Notes: generated from the sequence alone by a model not told the origin. DNA of 64,000 nucleotides from Tolypothrix brevis GSE-NOS-MK-07-07A (GCA_019358985.1 JAHHIJ010000002.1:124001-188000); one strand, 5' to 3'; positions 51,988 through 61,256 are shown, counted from the first letter of the stretch. Made by a program: numbers and translations.

Positions 51988-52190
51988 ATGAAAAAGAGGG
52001 GTAAAGAGGAAAGGGTAAAGGGGTTTTTAAGAGGGGAAAAGGGGAAAGGGGTTTTTAAGAGGGGAAAAGGGTAAAGGGGAAGAGGTAAGAAATATAGAGT
52101 AAGAGTGAATAAATCCGTATTTTATTTCCGTACCTTTCCCATGAACCCCTTTAACCTTTCCCCCTCTTATCCCCGACCCCTTCCCCCTCT
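51988..52190. repeat. Repeat element in the bcsB-bcsA gap
   Basis: A purine block (GAGGGGAAAAGGGGAAAGGGG units) is followed by AAGAAATATAGAGT..GAATAAATCCGT, then TATTTCCGTACCTTTCCC and a pyrimidine block. The outer blocks are complementary and could form a long stem. Relatives lie at 54600-54834 and 56105-56226. Confidence 0.8.
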
Positions 52191-54566
52191 TCAATCAGCA
52201 TCAGCCGTCCGCTTGATATACAACTGAACAATGCCATAAAGTAGAAGCGATACGCCAACAATGCCTACAGGTAGCAACAGCCAGTTATCCTCTATCAAGT
52301 GGGATGCTTTACTGAGGAAATTTGTATTTTCCACACGACGACTCGAAGGGGCACTCTGGAAAAACTCTAATTCATAGGCATCTGGATCGTAGGGACGTGG
52401 GTCTTTTTTATCACTACTAATTAACACCGTATCCTTTTTTAATTGGGAGAACCACGGATCTTGATTGAGGACTTGGCGTACACGTTCCAAGCCGGCTTCT
52501 GTCTGAGCAGTTAAAGCCAAAATTACGCGATCGCCATTCCACGGAGACAAGATTTGTTTAATCATGCCTTGTGCATCTTGCGGGGTTTGAATCGTACCTT
52601 GAGCAGATGCTCGCGAAAACGCCCCTTGCAAGTTAAACCCACTAGATTTACTAAACTCTGGTTGAAAAGGAAGTTTGTCCCGTGTCCCAATTGCCACCAA
52701 ATTATCACTATCCCGGACTGATTTGGATAATGTATCCACCGTGTAAACATCTAATTTGACAGAATTAGCTTGAGTCAACCGTCCTAAGCGTTCGCTAAAC
52801 GCCAGCATAGTCAAAATATCTGTATTAGAGGGATTTGTTGGGACGACAATTGCCGTTTTAGACAAATCTTGAGGTGCTGCAAACGGATAACCAAATCGCA
52901 GCAAATTCAAATCTGGTAATTGTACAGAATTTTCTCGTTTTAAATCAAAGCTAGTATCAGAATGTACAGTGCCTGTAAGTTGTTGATCTGGTGGATAAAT
53001 GCATTTTTCTCTATCAAAAGGTTCTCTCGCACTCATCCGGAAAAACACCTGAAGTTTAGAGTTTGGCTGAACCAAGTTTGGCGGCAAATCTACTTTCAGG
53101 GTTTTGCGAGTTTCTCCCCTATCTGAGTCAAGACGTGCCCCACCGATGAAGTTGTCATCGAGGAATACTTGTAAAGCAGAGGTTCGTGGATTAATCTGCG
53201 GACCATAGCTGTAAACTAAATTCATCGAACTGCCACGCACAAAACGTTCGTCAGGCAAAGCGTGGAAATCAATTTCAATTGCCGGCGCATTTGCACCACG
53301 GACAGTCACATCATTAAAACCCTCACCTGTTACCGGGGTTTTCAAGTCACTCAGTTTAAAGGAATTTGCAGACGGCAAATAACGAGGCCATTCGCGATCG
53401 CCTGGGGTTTCTACCTCCTTGACTTGACGAATTAAAACTACCTGACCGGTGCCCATTTTCCGCAGGTCTGGCTGCGCCAAAAACTGTGCTGCTTTGGCGA
53501 CTCCTTTGGCTCCATTGCCAGTGGCAATTAAAACTGGCGCACCACCTTCTTTCTTACTCGTTGCTAAAATTAACACCCCTGTGTCACTTGCTACGGGGGA
53601 GTTATTGCGATCAATAATTTGATTGCCGACTACCTTCAGGGGCAAATTTAAGGAAGCCAAAACTGGTTGTTCGCTAGGAGTACCAATGATGATTAATCGC
53701 TCATTAGGTTTGACATCCACCACATCAGATGACATCCTGGTCTGGATTGGGCGAAAGTCTGCTAGTCTACCCAATGCTGCTTGCAAACGAGCTGCTGCAC
53801 TCAACCAAGATTGACTCACTTCGCTAGGTTGCAAGTAGACAATTTGGCTAGTCTCTAAGCCGAGTTTGTCAAATAAAGGATAAGGATAGCGGTCAAAGTT
53901 AGGGGGAATCTCCGACCGTTGGTAGTTGAAGGTTAATTTAGAATCTGGCAGAACTTCCGTCCACAAGTCAGGGCTATTAGGATCGGTACATCCTTGGGTG
54001 TTACTCTGCAACGCTGCCACAGTCAGTTCGTTATAGTCTTGAAGTAATTTTGGGTTTATATTCATCAAGACTTGACCGACTTGAGACTGTTTTTTGTTCA
54101 GGGGTACGCTACCAATACTGGTGCCATTGACCAAGACAGTGAAATTAGAGCGATTTGCATACAGTGATGGCGAATGCTGAAAGCGAATTAAGGCTTTTAC
54201 CTTATTCAGGTTCCAGCCACGAGGACGGGTAAAGGCAAGACGAGATTCAGAATAAACTCCTCGCAAGCGCAAGCGGTTGCCTACTATTGGACTGCGATTA
54301 AATTCTAAGTTGTAGGTTTTCAGTTTCTTGTCATCATCAGTTTCTGTGTCAACGTCAGGTTTTGGCTTTTGCCTATCTTGGGCAGTTTTGGGATTGTTTG
54401 TGCTGTCAACTTCAGGTGTAGTTGCTTGTGCTAAGACAATTTGTTGTAAGTTACTTTCGCTCTTAGGTTTGGCGCTTAATGTTAATGAACAAGGCAACAC
54501 CAAAAAGCAAGAAGTAACACAAATTGCTTTTTTACTGATTTGGGAAAGGTTAAACAACTGCTTCAT
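52191..54566 (-). CDS. bcsB: Cellulose synthase periplasmic subunit BcsB
   Basis: BcsB guides the glucan through the periplasm and anchors next to BcsA. The 791-residue protein has an N-terminal signal (AICVTSCFLVLPCSLTLSAK), an acidic/proline spacer, carbohydrate-binding-like and flavodoxin-like domains (FNRSPIVGNRLRLRGVYSES; LIIIGTPSEQPVL; FRMSAREPFDREKCIYPPDQ), and one C-terminal membrane helix (WLLLPVGIVGVSLLLYGIVQ). Length agrees with other BcsB proteins. It lies between the GH8 gene and bcsA, separated from both by related repeat elements. Confidence 0.94.
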   Translation of the reverse strand: MKQLFNLSQISKKAICVTSCFLVLPCSLTLSAKPKSESNLQQIVLAQATTPEVDSTNNPKTAQDRQKPKPDVDTETDDDKKLKTYNLEFNRSPIVGNRLRLRGVYSESRLAFTRPRGWNLNKVKALIRFQHSPSLYANRSNFTVLVNGTSIGSVPLNKKQSQVGQVLMNINPKLLQDYNELTVAALQSNTQGCTDPNSPDLWTEVLPDSKLTFNYQRSEIPPNFDRYPYPLFDKLGLETSQIVYLQPSEVSQSWLSAAARLQAALGRLADFRPIQTRMSSDVVDVKPNERLIIIGTPSEQPVLASLNLPLKVVGNQIIDRNNSPVASDTGVLILATSKKEGGAPVLIATGNGAKGVAKAAQFLAQPDLRKMGTGQVVLIRQVKEVETPGDREWPRYLPSANSFKLSDLKTPVTGEGFNDVTVRGANAPAIEIDFHALPDERFVRGSSMNLVYSYGPQINPRTSALQVFLDDNFIGGARLDSDRGETRKTLKVDLPPNLVQPNSKLQVFFRMSAREPFDREKCIYPPDQQLTGTVHSDTSFDLKRENSVQLPDLNLLRFGYPFAAPQDLSKTAIVVPTNPSNTDILTMLAFSERLGRLTQANSVKLDVYTVDTLSKSVRDSDNLVAIGTRDKLPFQPEFSKSSGFNLQGAFSRASAQGTIQTPQDAQGMIKQILSPWNGDRVILALTAQTEAGLERVRQVLNQDPWFSQLKKDTVLISSDKKDPRPYDPDAYELEFFQSAPSSRRVENTNFLSKASHLIEDNWLLLPVGIVGVSLLLYGIVQLYIKRTADAD

Positions 54567-54599
54567 AAGACAGTGCGATTATTATGGGTTGTTTTAGTG

Positions 54600-54834
54600 T
54601 CTAGGGGGATAAGAGGGGGAAAGGGTAAGGGGTAAGGGGGGAAAGGGTAAGGGGTAAGGGGAAAGGGTAAGAAATATAGAGTTATTTGAATAAATCCGTT
54701 CTTACAAAGGTTGACGGGACCCAAACCGAAGAAAGAGCCAACTTTGCGCTATTTTATTTCCATACCTTTCCCATGAACCCCTTTCCCCCTCTTAAAAACC
54801 CCTTTCCCCCTTACCCCTTAGCCTTTCCCCCTCT
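54600..54834. repeat. Repeat element in the bcsZ-bcsB gap
   Basis: Purine block, AAGAAATATAGAGT..GAATAAATCCGT, TATTTTATTTCCATACCTTT, then a pyrimidine block, as at 51988-52190. Its right part encodes the last about 14 residues of the GH8 protein (EEGERLRGKGERGF). Confidence 0.8.
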
Positions 54835-56102
54835 TCAACTTCTAGAAGATGCTTGGGAATAGAGTCAGGTGACAGCAATCCTAACCAAGCCAAGTTCTGG
54901 GTATAATAAGCTGTGCGATCGCCCCAAACTCCATCTTTGTATTGAGGTATCAATTTTTTCACTAGCAAGTCTTGAGCTAGTTTCGGTTCGACTAACCGCA
55001 TGGCAGCATAAAACATCGCGTATTGGGATGTAGCTTCATAATTTACTAATGCTTTCCCTTGCAAGTCTATGCGTGCCGGCAAACGTGATTGTGTCCGCCA
55101 TAGCTTTTGCAGGTGAGGCGTAGATGTCAGTAGATACCGCCGTGCTTGTGGCGAATTGAACCAAGCCGCATCAAGTGCTACCCGCCACCAAACTCGATAA
55201 GCATCAAAGCTATACAAGGTTTGAAGTGGGCTAGATAATGGCAAGGCTTGGAATTGACCTGTTTTAGTGTCTAGAGCTACCCAATCACTAGGTAATCCCA
55301 CCGCAGAAAGTCCCGTGGAAGAATCCAGCACTTGATAGCTGGTATCTACCAAACTCAACCAGTCATGTTCGCGGTCAATTTGGGCAAATATGCGAAAAGC
55401 ATAGGGGGTCAAATAAGAGGGATTAAGGTAAAGGGTTGATTCATTGGGGACAAATGCCGCAACGGGACCGGGTAGCAAATAGCGCTTGCCCACCATACCT
55501 GGAGCCGTTGAAAGGTTCCACAAATCTTTGAGTTTGATTTTCGCCAGTTCCAGGTACTCAGGACGATTCCAACGCCGTGAGGCAAAAATCAATGCCGTAA
55601 TCGCATCAATATCACCATCACTGGCAAAGTTGTTGTCGATGCTACCCCAACTACCATCATCTTTGCGTCCCCACTTCCAAACCCATAAACTGTCGGTGGC
55701 TTTACCTCCCTCTTGGCGTTGGAGGTTATTTTGCGACCAGTTTAAGGTTAAAGCAAAAGTTGCAGGATCATCGATGAGTACTGCTCGCAGCATGGCATAT
55801 GCTTGACCTTCACTAGTTGAGCGATCGCTCGCTTCATAGTCAATTACCCGTCCATCCCCTTGAATAAATTTTTTTCGGTAACTGTCCCAGCTTTGCGCTA
55901 ATAAGTCCCGGTTCGGGGTGGATTTAGGTAGAGCCGCTAAAAATACTGACATATCTTTGCTACCATCTACCGTTGAAAATTTTGCCGTCTGAGTTCTACT
56001 ATCCGGTGTTTGGGGGTTAACTACTCTTGGGTAATTACTTGCACAGCCGTATAAACTGAATGTGCCGACAATAACTGCCACGATAGAAAATAAATACATC
56101 AA
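54792..56102 (-). CDS. bcsZ: GH8 endoglucanase (BcsZ-type)
   Basis: The enzyme cleaves beta-1,4-glucan and is usually needed for proper cellulose output. The 436-residue protein has a lipoprotein-type signal (VAVIVGTFSLYGC, Cys near residue 20). GH8 motifs follow: the acid Glu in STSEGQAYAML near 94, WKWGRKDDGSWGSIDNN, and the Asp in ASDGDIDAITALIF near 161. Length is slightly above the family norm because the last about 14 residues come from a repeat element that supplies the stop codon. It would act at the outer face of the inner membrane or beyond, depending on sorting. Confidence 0.92.
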   Translation of the reverse strand: MMYLFSIVAVIVGTFSLYGCASNYPRVVNPQTPDSRTQTAKFSTVDGSKDMSVFLAALPKSTPNRDLLAQSWDSYRKKFIQGDGRVIDYEASDRSTSEGQAYAMLRAVLIDDPATFALTLNWSQNNLQRQEGGKATDSLWVWKWGRKDDGSWGSIDNNFASDGDIDAITALIFASRRWNRPEYLELAKIKLKDLWNLSTAPGMVGKRYLLPGPVAAFVPNESTLYLNPSYLTPYAFRIFAQIDREHDWLSLVDTSYQVLDSSTGLSAVGLPSDWVALDTKTGQFQALPLSSPLQTLYSFDAYRVWWRVALDAAWFNSPQARRYLLTSTPHLQKLWRTQSRLPARIDLQGKALVNYEATSQYAMFYAAMRLVEPKLAQDLLVKKLIPQYKDGVWGDRTAYYTQNLAWLGLLSPDSIPKHLLEVEEGERLRGKGERGF

Positions 56103-56104
56103 TT

Positions 56105-56226
56105 ATGAAAAAGAGGGGGAAAGGGTTAAGGGGTAAGGGGTAAGGGGCAAGGAGCAAGAAAAATATGATGAGTGATTTAGATAACTCTTTATTTCCATAC
56201 CTTTTTCCTTTCCCCTTTCCCCCTTT
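56105..56226. repeat. Repeat element downstream of the TPR gene
   Basis: A purine block (GAGGGGGAAAGGG), a shorter middle (AAGAAAAATATGATGAGTG) with TTTATTTCCATACCTTTTTC, and a pyrimidine block. It is the third and most degenerate copy of the element found in the other bcs gaps. Confidence 0.65.
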
Positions 56227-56234
56227 ACCAAAAA

Positions 56235-56395
56235 TTTGGGTCTAAAGCCCCGTCCTTAAAGTACTGGTTTTTGGTACAATAGTAGGAGCAGGCGCTTGGC
56301 TTTGTCTGTTGGACTAGGTGATCTAAGACGGGCTATGCCTGCTGTTGCTGTTTGAATCCAGAATCCCTGAACTTTCAGGTCAGGGAGTATGTCAA
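56235..56395 (+). mobile_element. Relic of an IS200/IS605-type element end inside the bcs cluster
   Basis: The stretch starts GTCTAAAGCCCCGTCCTTAAAG and ends GAATCCCTGAAC..GTCAGGGAGTATGTCAA, with a CCCTGA / TCAGGG hairpin at 56365-56385. The GAATCCC-hairpin-GGGAG..GTCAA form is typical of the right ends of IS200/IS605-type elements in cyanobacteria. A frame GDLRRAMPAVAV* looks like a tnpB tail. No transposase gene is left. It lies between the TPR gene and bcsZ, opposite in strand. Confidence 0.5.
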
Positions 56396-56413
56396 CCCTC
56401 TTTCTTTAGATTG

Positions 56414-58819
56414 CTATCTGCCTCGACGTTGAGGATCTTCCCACGGGGGTTGAAAACCACGCCTTTGCAGAAAGTCTTCTTGAATTTCCTGCATTTGCCG
56501 AGATATATCAGCATCTGTGCTTCCTTGGGTGCGTTGTTGAATTTGCAGTTGTTCTAACTGTGCAAGCGCAGTCAAAGGTTGATCAAAAATCGCATTCAAA
56601 CCAGCAAGAGCGCGGCGTGCCTCTGTATCGTCCGGCTTTTGTGATAGCACCTGATTAAAAATTTGTTGTGCGGAATCATAACGCCCTTGTTGAAAGCGAA
56701 TTCCCCCCAAAGCTGACAAGGCATCAATGTTATCTGGTTGCTGCGCCAAAATATTCTCGTAAGCACTGCTTGCTTGCTTGTAATCGCCGATAGTTCGCGC
56801 TAACTCTCCCTGTATCAAGTAAGAATTAGGAGTGTTGGGAAGCTTGGCAATCAACTGCTTGACTCGCGCTTGGGCAAGCGTAGGATTGCGATCGGCAAGA
56901 ACTTGCACTAAACGCAGTTGCACCGGTAAATAATTGGGGTCAACTTCTGCCAGATAATTGTAAAGAGCTTCACGCCGCGCCTGGGCGGGTAACACTCCCA
57001 CCAAACTGTATAATTCTGGAGGAGTGTTAGTTGCTCTTTGTGTTGCTAACCAATTGTCGAGAACTGCTTCTGCCTCCCCTTGAGAAATCCTACGAGCCTG
57101 ATAAGCGATGCTAGTACGCCCAAGCTGAGTTGTCACATCTTGAGGATTCCGAGTTATTAGTTGGTCATAAACTGCCAAAGCCTCATCAAAACGCTTTTGT
57201 TGGAGTCGCACTCCCCCTAGTCCGCGCAAAGCAGCATCAGTAATATCGTTGTCTGGTTTGCTGATTAGCACAGCTTGGTAACGTTTGGCACTGGCATCTA
57301 AGCTGCCTTCCCGCCGCTCGATTTCTGCGGCTAACAACTGCGGTGCGAGGTTTTTAGTACCTTCGGGAGTGGCGGTGTAAGCAGCTAAAGCTTGCCTTGC
57401 ATTATTTAGGTCATTGCGCTGCACGTACATTTGCGCCACCCGGAAATTCAAAAACGGTGTGCTTACTCCCGACTGCAATATATTTTGGTATATCGGTAAA
57501 AAGTCTGGGTCGGGAGCATCAATATTTACCAAGGCGTTAGCTAGCTGTTGCAGTTCTACGCGGTCTGTGGGCAGAGGTTGCAATGATAAAGCCAAACGCT
57601 GTTTCAGGTCGTTTTTGGCGATAATTCCCAGTTGATTTTCTAAAGCTATCTGCCGTACTATTAGGCTTTTATCGTTGGGATACTGCACAGCTACTTGTCG
57701 ATAAAGTTGGAGTGCTGTTTGCCGTCCTTCGGGGAAGCCAGTAAAAACATCAGCGACTTCTCGCAGTAATGCGGGGGAAGGGTTGGGATTGTTTGCCAGT
57801 GTTTGACGGTACAGATTTAGGACTTGTTGTGTCAGAGTGGGGTTGTTGGTACGCTTGCGAATTTCATTAAGCGATCGCGCTAAAGGCAAAAAGGCATCCT
57901 GTCTACCTTGTAGCGGATCTAATACCGCTAATGCTTGGGTTGTCTGTTCATTGGCAAGATATGCTACAGCTAACTCTTTACGAGTTTCGATCGCTAATTC
58001 GTCTAGCTTTTTTGAGCGCTGCAACTGTGCTTCTAAAACCTTGACTGCACCACCAGGATTACCAGTTTCTCGCAAGGTGCGACCGTAAGCGACTGCTGCA
58101 TATCCGCTAATACTTTTTCCCGATGAACGGTAGCGGTTAAACAACTCCAACGCTTGAGGAAAATTTTCGCTGTAACTATAAGCTTGAGCTGCACCAATTA
58201 CTGCCTCTGATGAGGGGTTGTTTGCCAGGACAATTTTATAGTCGGCAATAGACTCACTTAATCTTTGCTGATAAGCATACAATAAAGCGCGGTAACTACG
58301 AGCATCGAAATCATTGGGATTTCGGTTTAATAAAGTTGTTAAAGCTTGAATCCCTTTAACATTCCATTCTGGGCGATAAGTCGCCATGATACCGACAATT
58401 TTCAGCGCTCCTTGATTGTTGGGATCTTGTGCGAGTACTTGTTGATAGCTATTCCAAGCATCAACAATTTTACCAGCGCGGTTATAGGCGATCGCTAATC
58501 CTAATCTTGCTTGCAATGATTGCGGTTCTTGCTTTAGGGCTTTTTGAAAAGCGGCGATCGCATCATTTACCCATCCCTTTTTTAACAACGCATAACCACG
58601 TCCAACTGCCGATGATGCCTTCTGTGCTTGCGCTGGAGCAATACTTCCAAAAGGTAAAACTATTACCGGGTAAGTGAAAAGCAAAAATGAAGAAGTCAAA
58701 ACACAAAGAGATTTAAAAGGTCGCAACGAAGAGTTGCCAGGGAAGAAGAAGGGACAAGGGAACACCTTCTTTCCCAGTCCCCAGTCCCCAGTCCCTTTAC
58801 CGTGTTTATGTTTACTCAT
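56414..58819 (-). CDS. TPR protein of the cellulose cluster (BcsC-like periplasmic part)
   Basis: The 801-residue protein consists of TPR units over most of residues about 75-790 (for example KKGWVNDAIAAFQKALKQEP; DPNNQGALKIVGIMATYRPE; ALSALGGIRFQQGRYDSAQQ). A signal-type hydrophobic segment (LCVLTSSFLLFTYPVIVLPF, ending APAQAQ) lies near residues 40-67. The N-terminal stretch before it (GKGTGDWGLGKK) is encoded by GGGACTGGGGACTGGG repeat DNA. There is no C-terminal barrel, unlike BcsC of proteobacteria; the barrel is encoded by the gene before it, with a 4-bp ATGA overlap. Probable role: periplasmic scaffold leading glucan to the outer membrane. Confidence 0.85.
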   Translation of the reverse strand: MSKHKHGKGTGDWGLGKKVFPCPFFFPGNSSLRPFKSLCVLTSSFLLFTYPVIVLPFGSIAPAQAQKASSAVGRGYALLKKGWVNDAIAAFQKALKQEPQSLQARLGLAIAYNRAGKIVDAWNSYQQVLAQDPNNQGALKIVGIMATYRPEWNVKGIQALTTLLNRNPNDFDARSYRALLYAYQQRLSESIADYKIVLANNPSSEAVIGAAQAYSYSENFPQALELFNRYRSSGKSISGYAAVAYGRTLRETGNPGGAVKVLEAQLQRSKKLDELAIETRKELAVAYLANEQTTQALAVLDPLQGRQDAFLPLARSLNEIRKRTNNPTLTQQVLNLYRQTLANNPNPSPALLREVADVFTGFPEGRQTALQLYRQVAVQYPNDKSLIVRQIALENQLGIIAKNDLKQRLALSLQPLPTDRVELQQLANALVNIDAPDPDFLPIYQNILQSGVSTPFLNFRVAQMYVQRNDLNNARQALAAYTATPEGTKNLAPQLLAAEIERREGSLDASAKRYQAVLISKPDNDITDAALRGLGGVRLQQKRFDEALAVYDQLITRNPQDVTTQLGRTSIAYQARRISQGEAEAVLDNWLATQRATNTPPELYSLVGVLPAQARREALYNYLAEVDPNYLPVQLRLVQVLADRNPTLAQARVKQLIAKLPNTPNSYLIQGELARTIGDYKQASSAYENILAQQPDNIDALSALGGIRFQQGRYDSAQQIFNQVLSQKPDDTEARRALAGLNAIFDQPLTALAQLEQLQIQQRTQGSTDADISRQMQEIQEDFLQRRGFQPPWEDPQRRGR

Positions 58820-61026
58820 CGAGCAGTTCCTCTGGGAGTCACATCAAAATAAGTTTTTACTCTGATACCGAAAACAGTTTCCTCGAAATTGTCTCGTCCC
58901 TGAACTGTGAAACCTAAGCGCAGATTGGGTAGAAATTTAAAATCATAGTATGCCTCCAATACATCTAGGGCATTTCCTCGCCGCAAGCTATCGTTGGATA
59001 GCCCACGTCCATAGGCTAAACCGAGGCGATCGTCTCTGGTAAACAAATCTAGAAGACTAGCACCGAAAACATAAGTATCTGCACCTCTACCCAAATCTCT
59101 GTTTTCGTATTTGCCATAGCGCCCAAAAAGACCTAATTTGATGTTGGGAATAAAGACCTCAGCGTTTATACCATACGCTTCTTCGCGATCGCCTTGTTGG
59201 ATACCAAAAATTGTGCGATCGCTATTTCTGGCAAGACTAAAGCTTTCTGGGAAGGTATCGCGAATCCCGGCATCGCGATCGGTTGCATAAGTACCCCGAA
59301 TAATCGCGTTACCGTAACGGATGCCGATTTCTCCGGCAAATCCATCTAAAGAAAAATCACTGAGTCTGTCTGACGATGAAAATACTGCCCCTTTCGCTTC
59401 AATATAATCGTTGACACTCCAGTTAACTAACAAACTAGGACGCGAACCAATTCCTGTAGCCGATAGTGCCGGATTTGTTTGAAAAACCGGATTAAAAAAT
59501 TGGCTTGCTCCATCTTTAGCAAAGCTGTTGCGGTCAAAATAAGATGTTAAATCTAACTGACCGACTACAAAACGTAGATTTGGTAATCCTCCAAGGGAAG
59601 TTGCAAAATACAACTCATTCACACTCAAACCCTCTGAGCGAGAGTCATCAAATGTATTGTTTCGACTCGTTAAATCGAAGGTTGCGCCAAACAAAGCTTG
59701 GGGTGACAGTGGATAAATTCCCGAAACTCTTGCCCGTGCTGAGTCATCCCCTCCTTGAGTTACATAGACACCTTCTAGGTATAAAGACGGTTCTCTTAAA
59801 GCCGTACTATTGAGCAGGGGGCGTGGTCGATTATTTGCTAGCTCATTAACCGAGCGTGGTGTAGTTTGTAGTGTTGGAGCAATCAAACTTGGAGGGATTT
59901 CTTGTCTGGGAGTTGTCGGAGTTACTAATGGTGGAGCTGCTTGAGAGTTGAGTATGGTTGTACCTTGAGTTTGGGGAGTGAGTTGTTGGTCAAAACTTGG
60001 TGTCACAGTCGCCGCAACTTGTGGATTTGGAGTGCCTAGAAGTGGCGACAGTGGCGCGATTTGGGGATTTTGTCCCTGATTGAAAGTTGCGATCGTTGTA
60101 CCTTGAGTTTGGGGAGTGAGTTGTTGGTCAAAATTTGGTGTGGTAGTCGGTGAAACTTGTGGACTTGGAGTGCCTACAAGTGGCAACTGTGGCGCGATTT
60201 GGGGATTTTGTACTTGGTTGAAAGTTCCGACTCTTGTACCTTGAGTTTGGGGATTGAGTAGTTGGTCAAAATTTGGTGTGGTAGTCGGCGCAACTTGTGG
60301 ACTTGGAGTGCCTACAAGTGGCGACAGTGGCGCGATTTGGGGATTTTGTACTTGGTTGAAAGTTCCGACTCTTGTACCTTGAGTTTGGGGATTGAGTAGT
60401 TGGTCAAAAGTTGGTGTGGCAGTCGGCGCAACTTGTGGACTCGGAGTGCCTAGAAGTGGCGGCAGTGGAGCGATTTGGGGATTTTGTACCTGGTTGAAAG
60501 TCGATGTCCCTGGTGCCGTGAATTCTTGGATATTTTGAGCGTCTGGTAATGGCAGCAGTGGGTTGGAGCGCGAGTTCTTGAAATCATTATTCTCACCCGC
60601 CGCTAACACTGGTAAATTTCTTTGTCTTTGTTTACCTGGTGTAAGTGCAGTAGAACGAGGTTTTGCTTTTGGGGTTTTTTCAGTAACTTGCTGCTGGATA
60701 AAAGCATTTTCCAGCTGGTTGATCTGATCTATTGGAGTTTGCTGTGATTTGAACACCGGCGCAGGGGAAGTCGCAACCGCTCCTGATGCTTGAGGTGGTT
60801 GCAACCTGGGCTGAGATTCATTAGTAGGTATGGAAGATTGAGGCACTCTTCTGAGTCTTTTTAAACCCACTTGGAAATCGTTAGATGGGTTTACTTGAGC
60901 TAAACAAGCATCATTGAATGCTACCACCCAGAATAAAGAGACTGAGGCAGTGCAAAGCAACAAATGAACCTTGTTTAACTGTCTTGGGAAAGTCAATTTA
61001 TCACAATCGAATACTGTAGGCTTCAT
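58816..61026 (-). CDS. Outer-membrane beta-barrel protein with a 46-residue repeat domain
   Basis: The 736-residue protein has a signal near residues 22-44 (ASVSLFWVVAFNDACLA). A low-complexity Pro/Gln/Thr region follows, with four 46-residue units at about 175-360. Residues about 405-736 form alternating amphipathic strands (SLYLEGVYVTQGGDDSARAR; IIRGTYATDRDAGIRD; LGLFGRYGKYENRD; LRLGFTVQGRDNFEETVFGI), like an OprB-type porin. It overlaps the TPR gene by 4 bp, so the two products are made together. I infer that it supplies the outer-membrane pore that is the C-terminal part of BcsC in other bacteria. It is the first gene of the cluster. A carbohydrate porin without export role is the alternative. 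Confidence 0.75.
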   Translation of the reverse strand: MKPTVFDCDKLTFPRQLNKVHLLLCTASVSLFWVVAFNDACLAQVNPSNDFQVGLKRLRRVPQSSIPTNESQPRLQPPQASGAVATSPAPVFKSQQTPIDQINQLENAFIQQQVTEKTPKAKPRSTALTPGKQRQRNLPVLAAGENNDFKNSRSNPLLPLPDAQNIQEFTAPGTSTFNQVQNPQIAPLPPLLGTPSPQVAPTATPTFDQLLNPQTQGTRVGTFNQVQNPQIAPLSPLVGTPSPQVAPTTTPNFDQLLNPQTQGTRVGTFNQVQNPQIAPQLPLVGTPSPQVSPTTTPNFDQQLTPQTQGTTIATFNQGQNPQIAPLSPLLGTPNPQVAATVTPSFDQQLTPQTQGTTILNSQAAPPLVTPTTPRQEIPPSLIAPTLQTTPRSVNELANNRPRPLLNSTALREPSLYLEGVYVTQGGDDSARARVSGIYPLSPQALFGATFDLTSRNNTFDDSRSEGLSVNELYFATSLGGLPNLRFVVGQLDLTSYFDRNSFAKDGASQFFNPVFQTNPALSATGIGSRPSLLVNWSVNDYIEAKGAVFSSSDRLSDFSLDGFAGEIGIRYGNAIIRGTYATDRDAGIRDTFPESFSLARNSDRTIFGIQQGDREEAYGINAEVFIPNIKLGLFGRYGKYENRDLGRGADTYVFGASLLDLFTRDDRLGLAYGRGLSNDSLRRGNALDVLEAYYDFKFLPNLRLGFTVQGRDNFEETVFGIRVKTYFDVTPRGTAR
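59949..60500 (-). repeat. Four 138-bp in-frame repeats
   Basis: Four consecutive 138-bp units encode 46-residue segments with the pattern TFNQxQNPQIAP ... GTPxPQVxxTxTPxFDQ ... PQTQGT. Copies 1-3 are very similar; copy 4 diverges more. They form the periplasmic linker before the barrel. Confidence 0.9.
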
Positions 61027-61256
61027 TAACTTAGCCGATAAACAACTAAATATGTACGTTCTTCGATGTCACCACTTTATCAAAAATATGCGTAATTGTG
61101 CGTAAGATGGGCGAAAATCAATATATGATTTTCTGATACCTAATTAGTTAGGTTAGCAGAGAAGTGATCCTTTTTCTTTATTGGTCGCAAATTTGGACGT
61201 AATCAAGAAAAGCCTAGATTGTCTATTTTTCTTTCAACCAAATACCCGATTTATCT

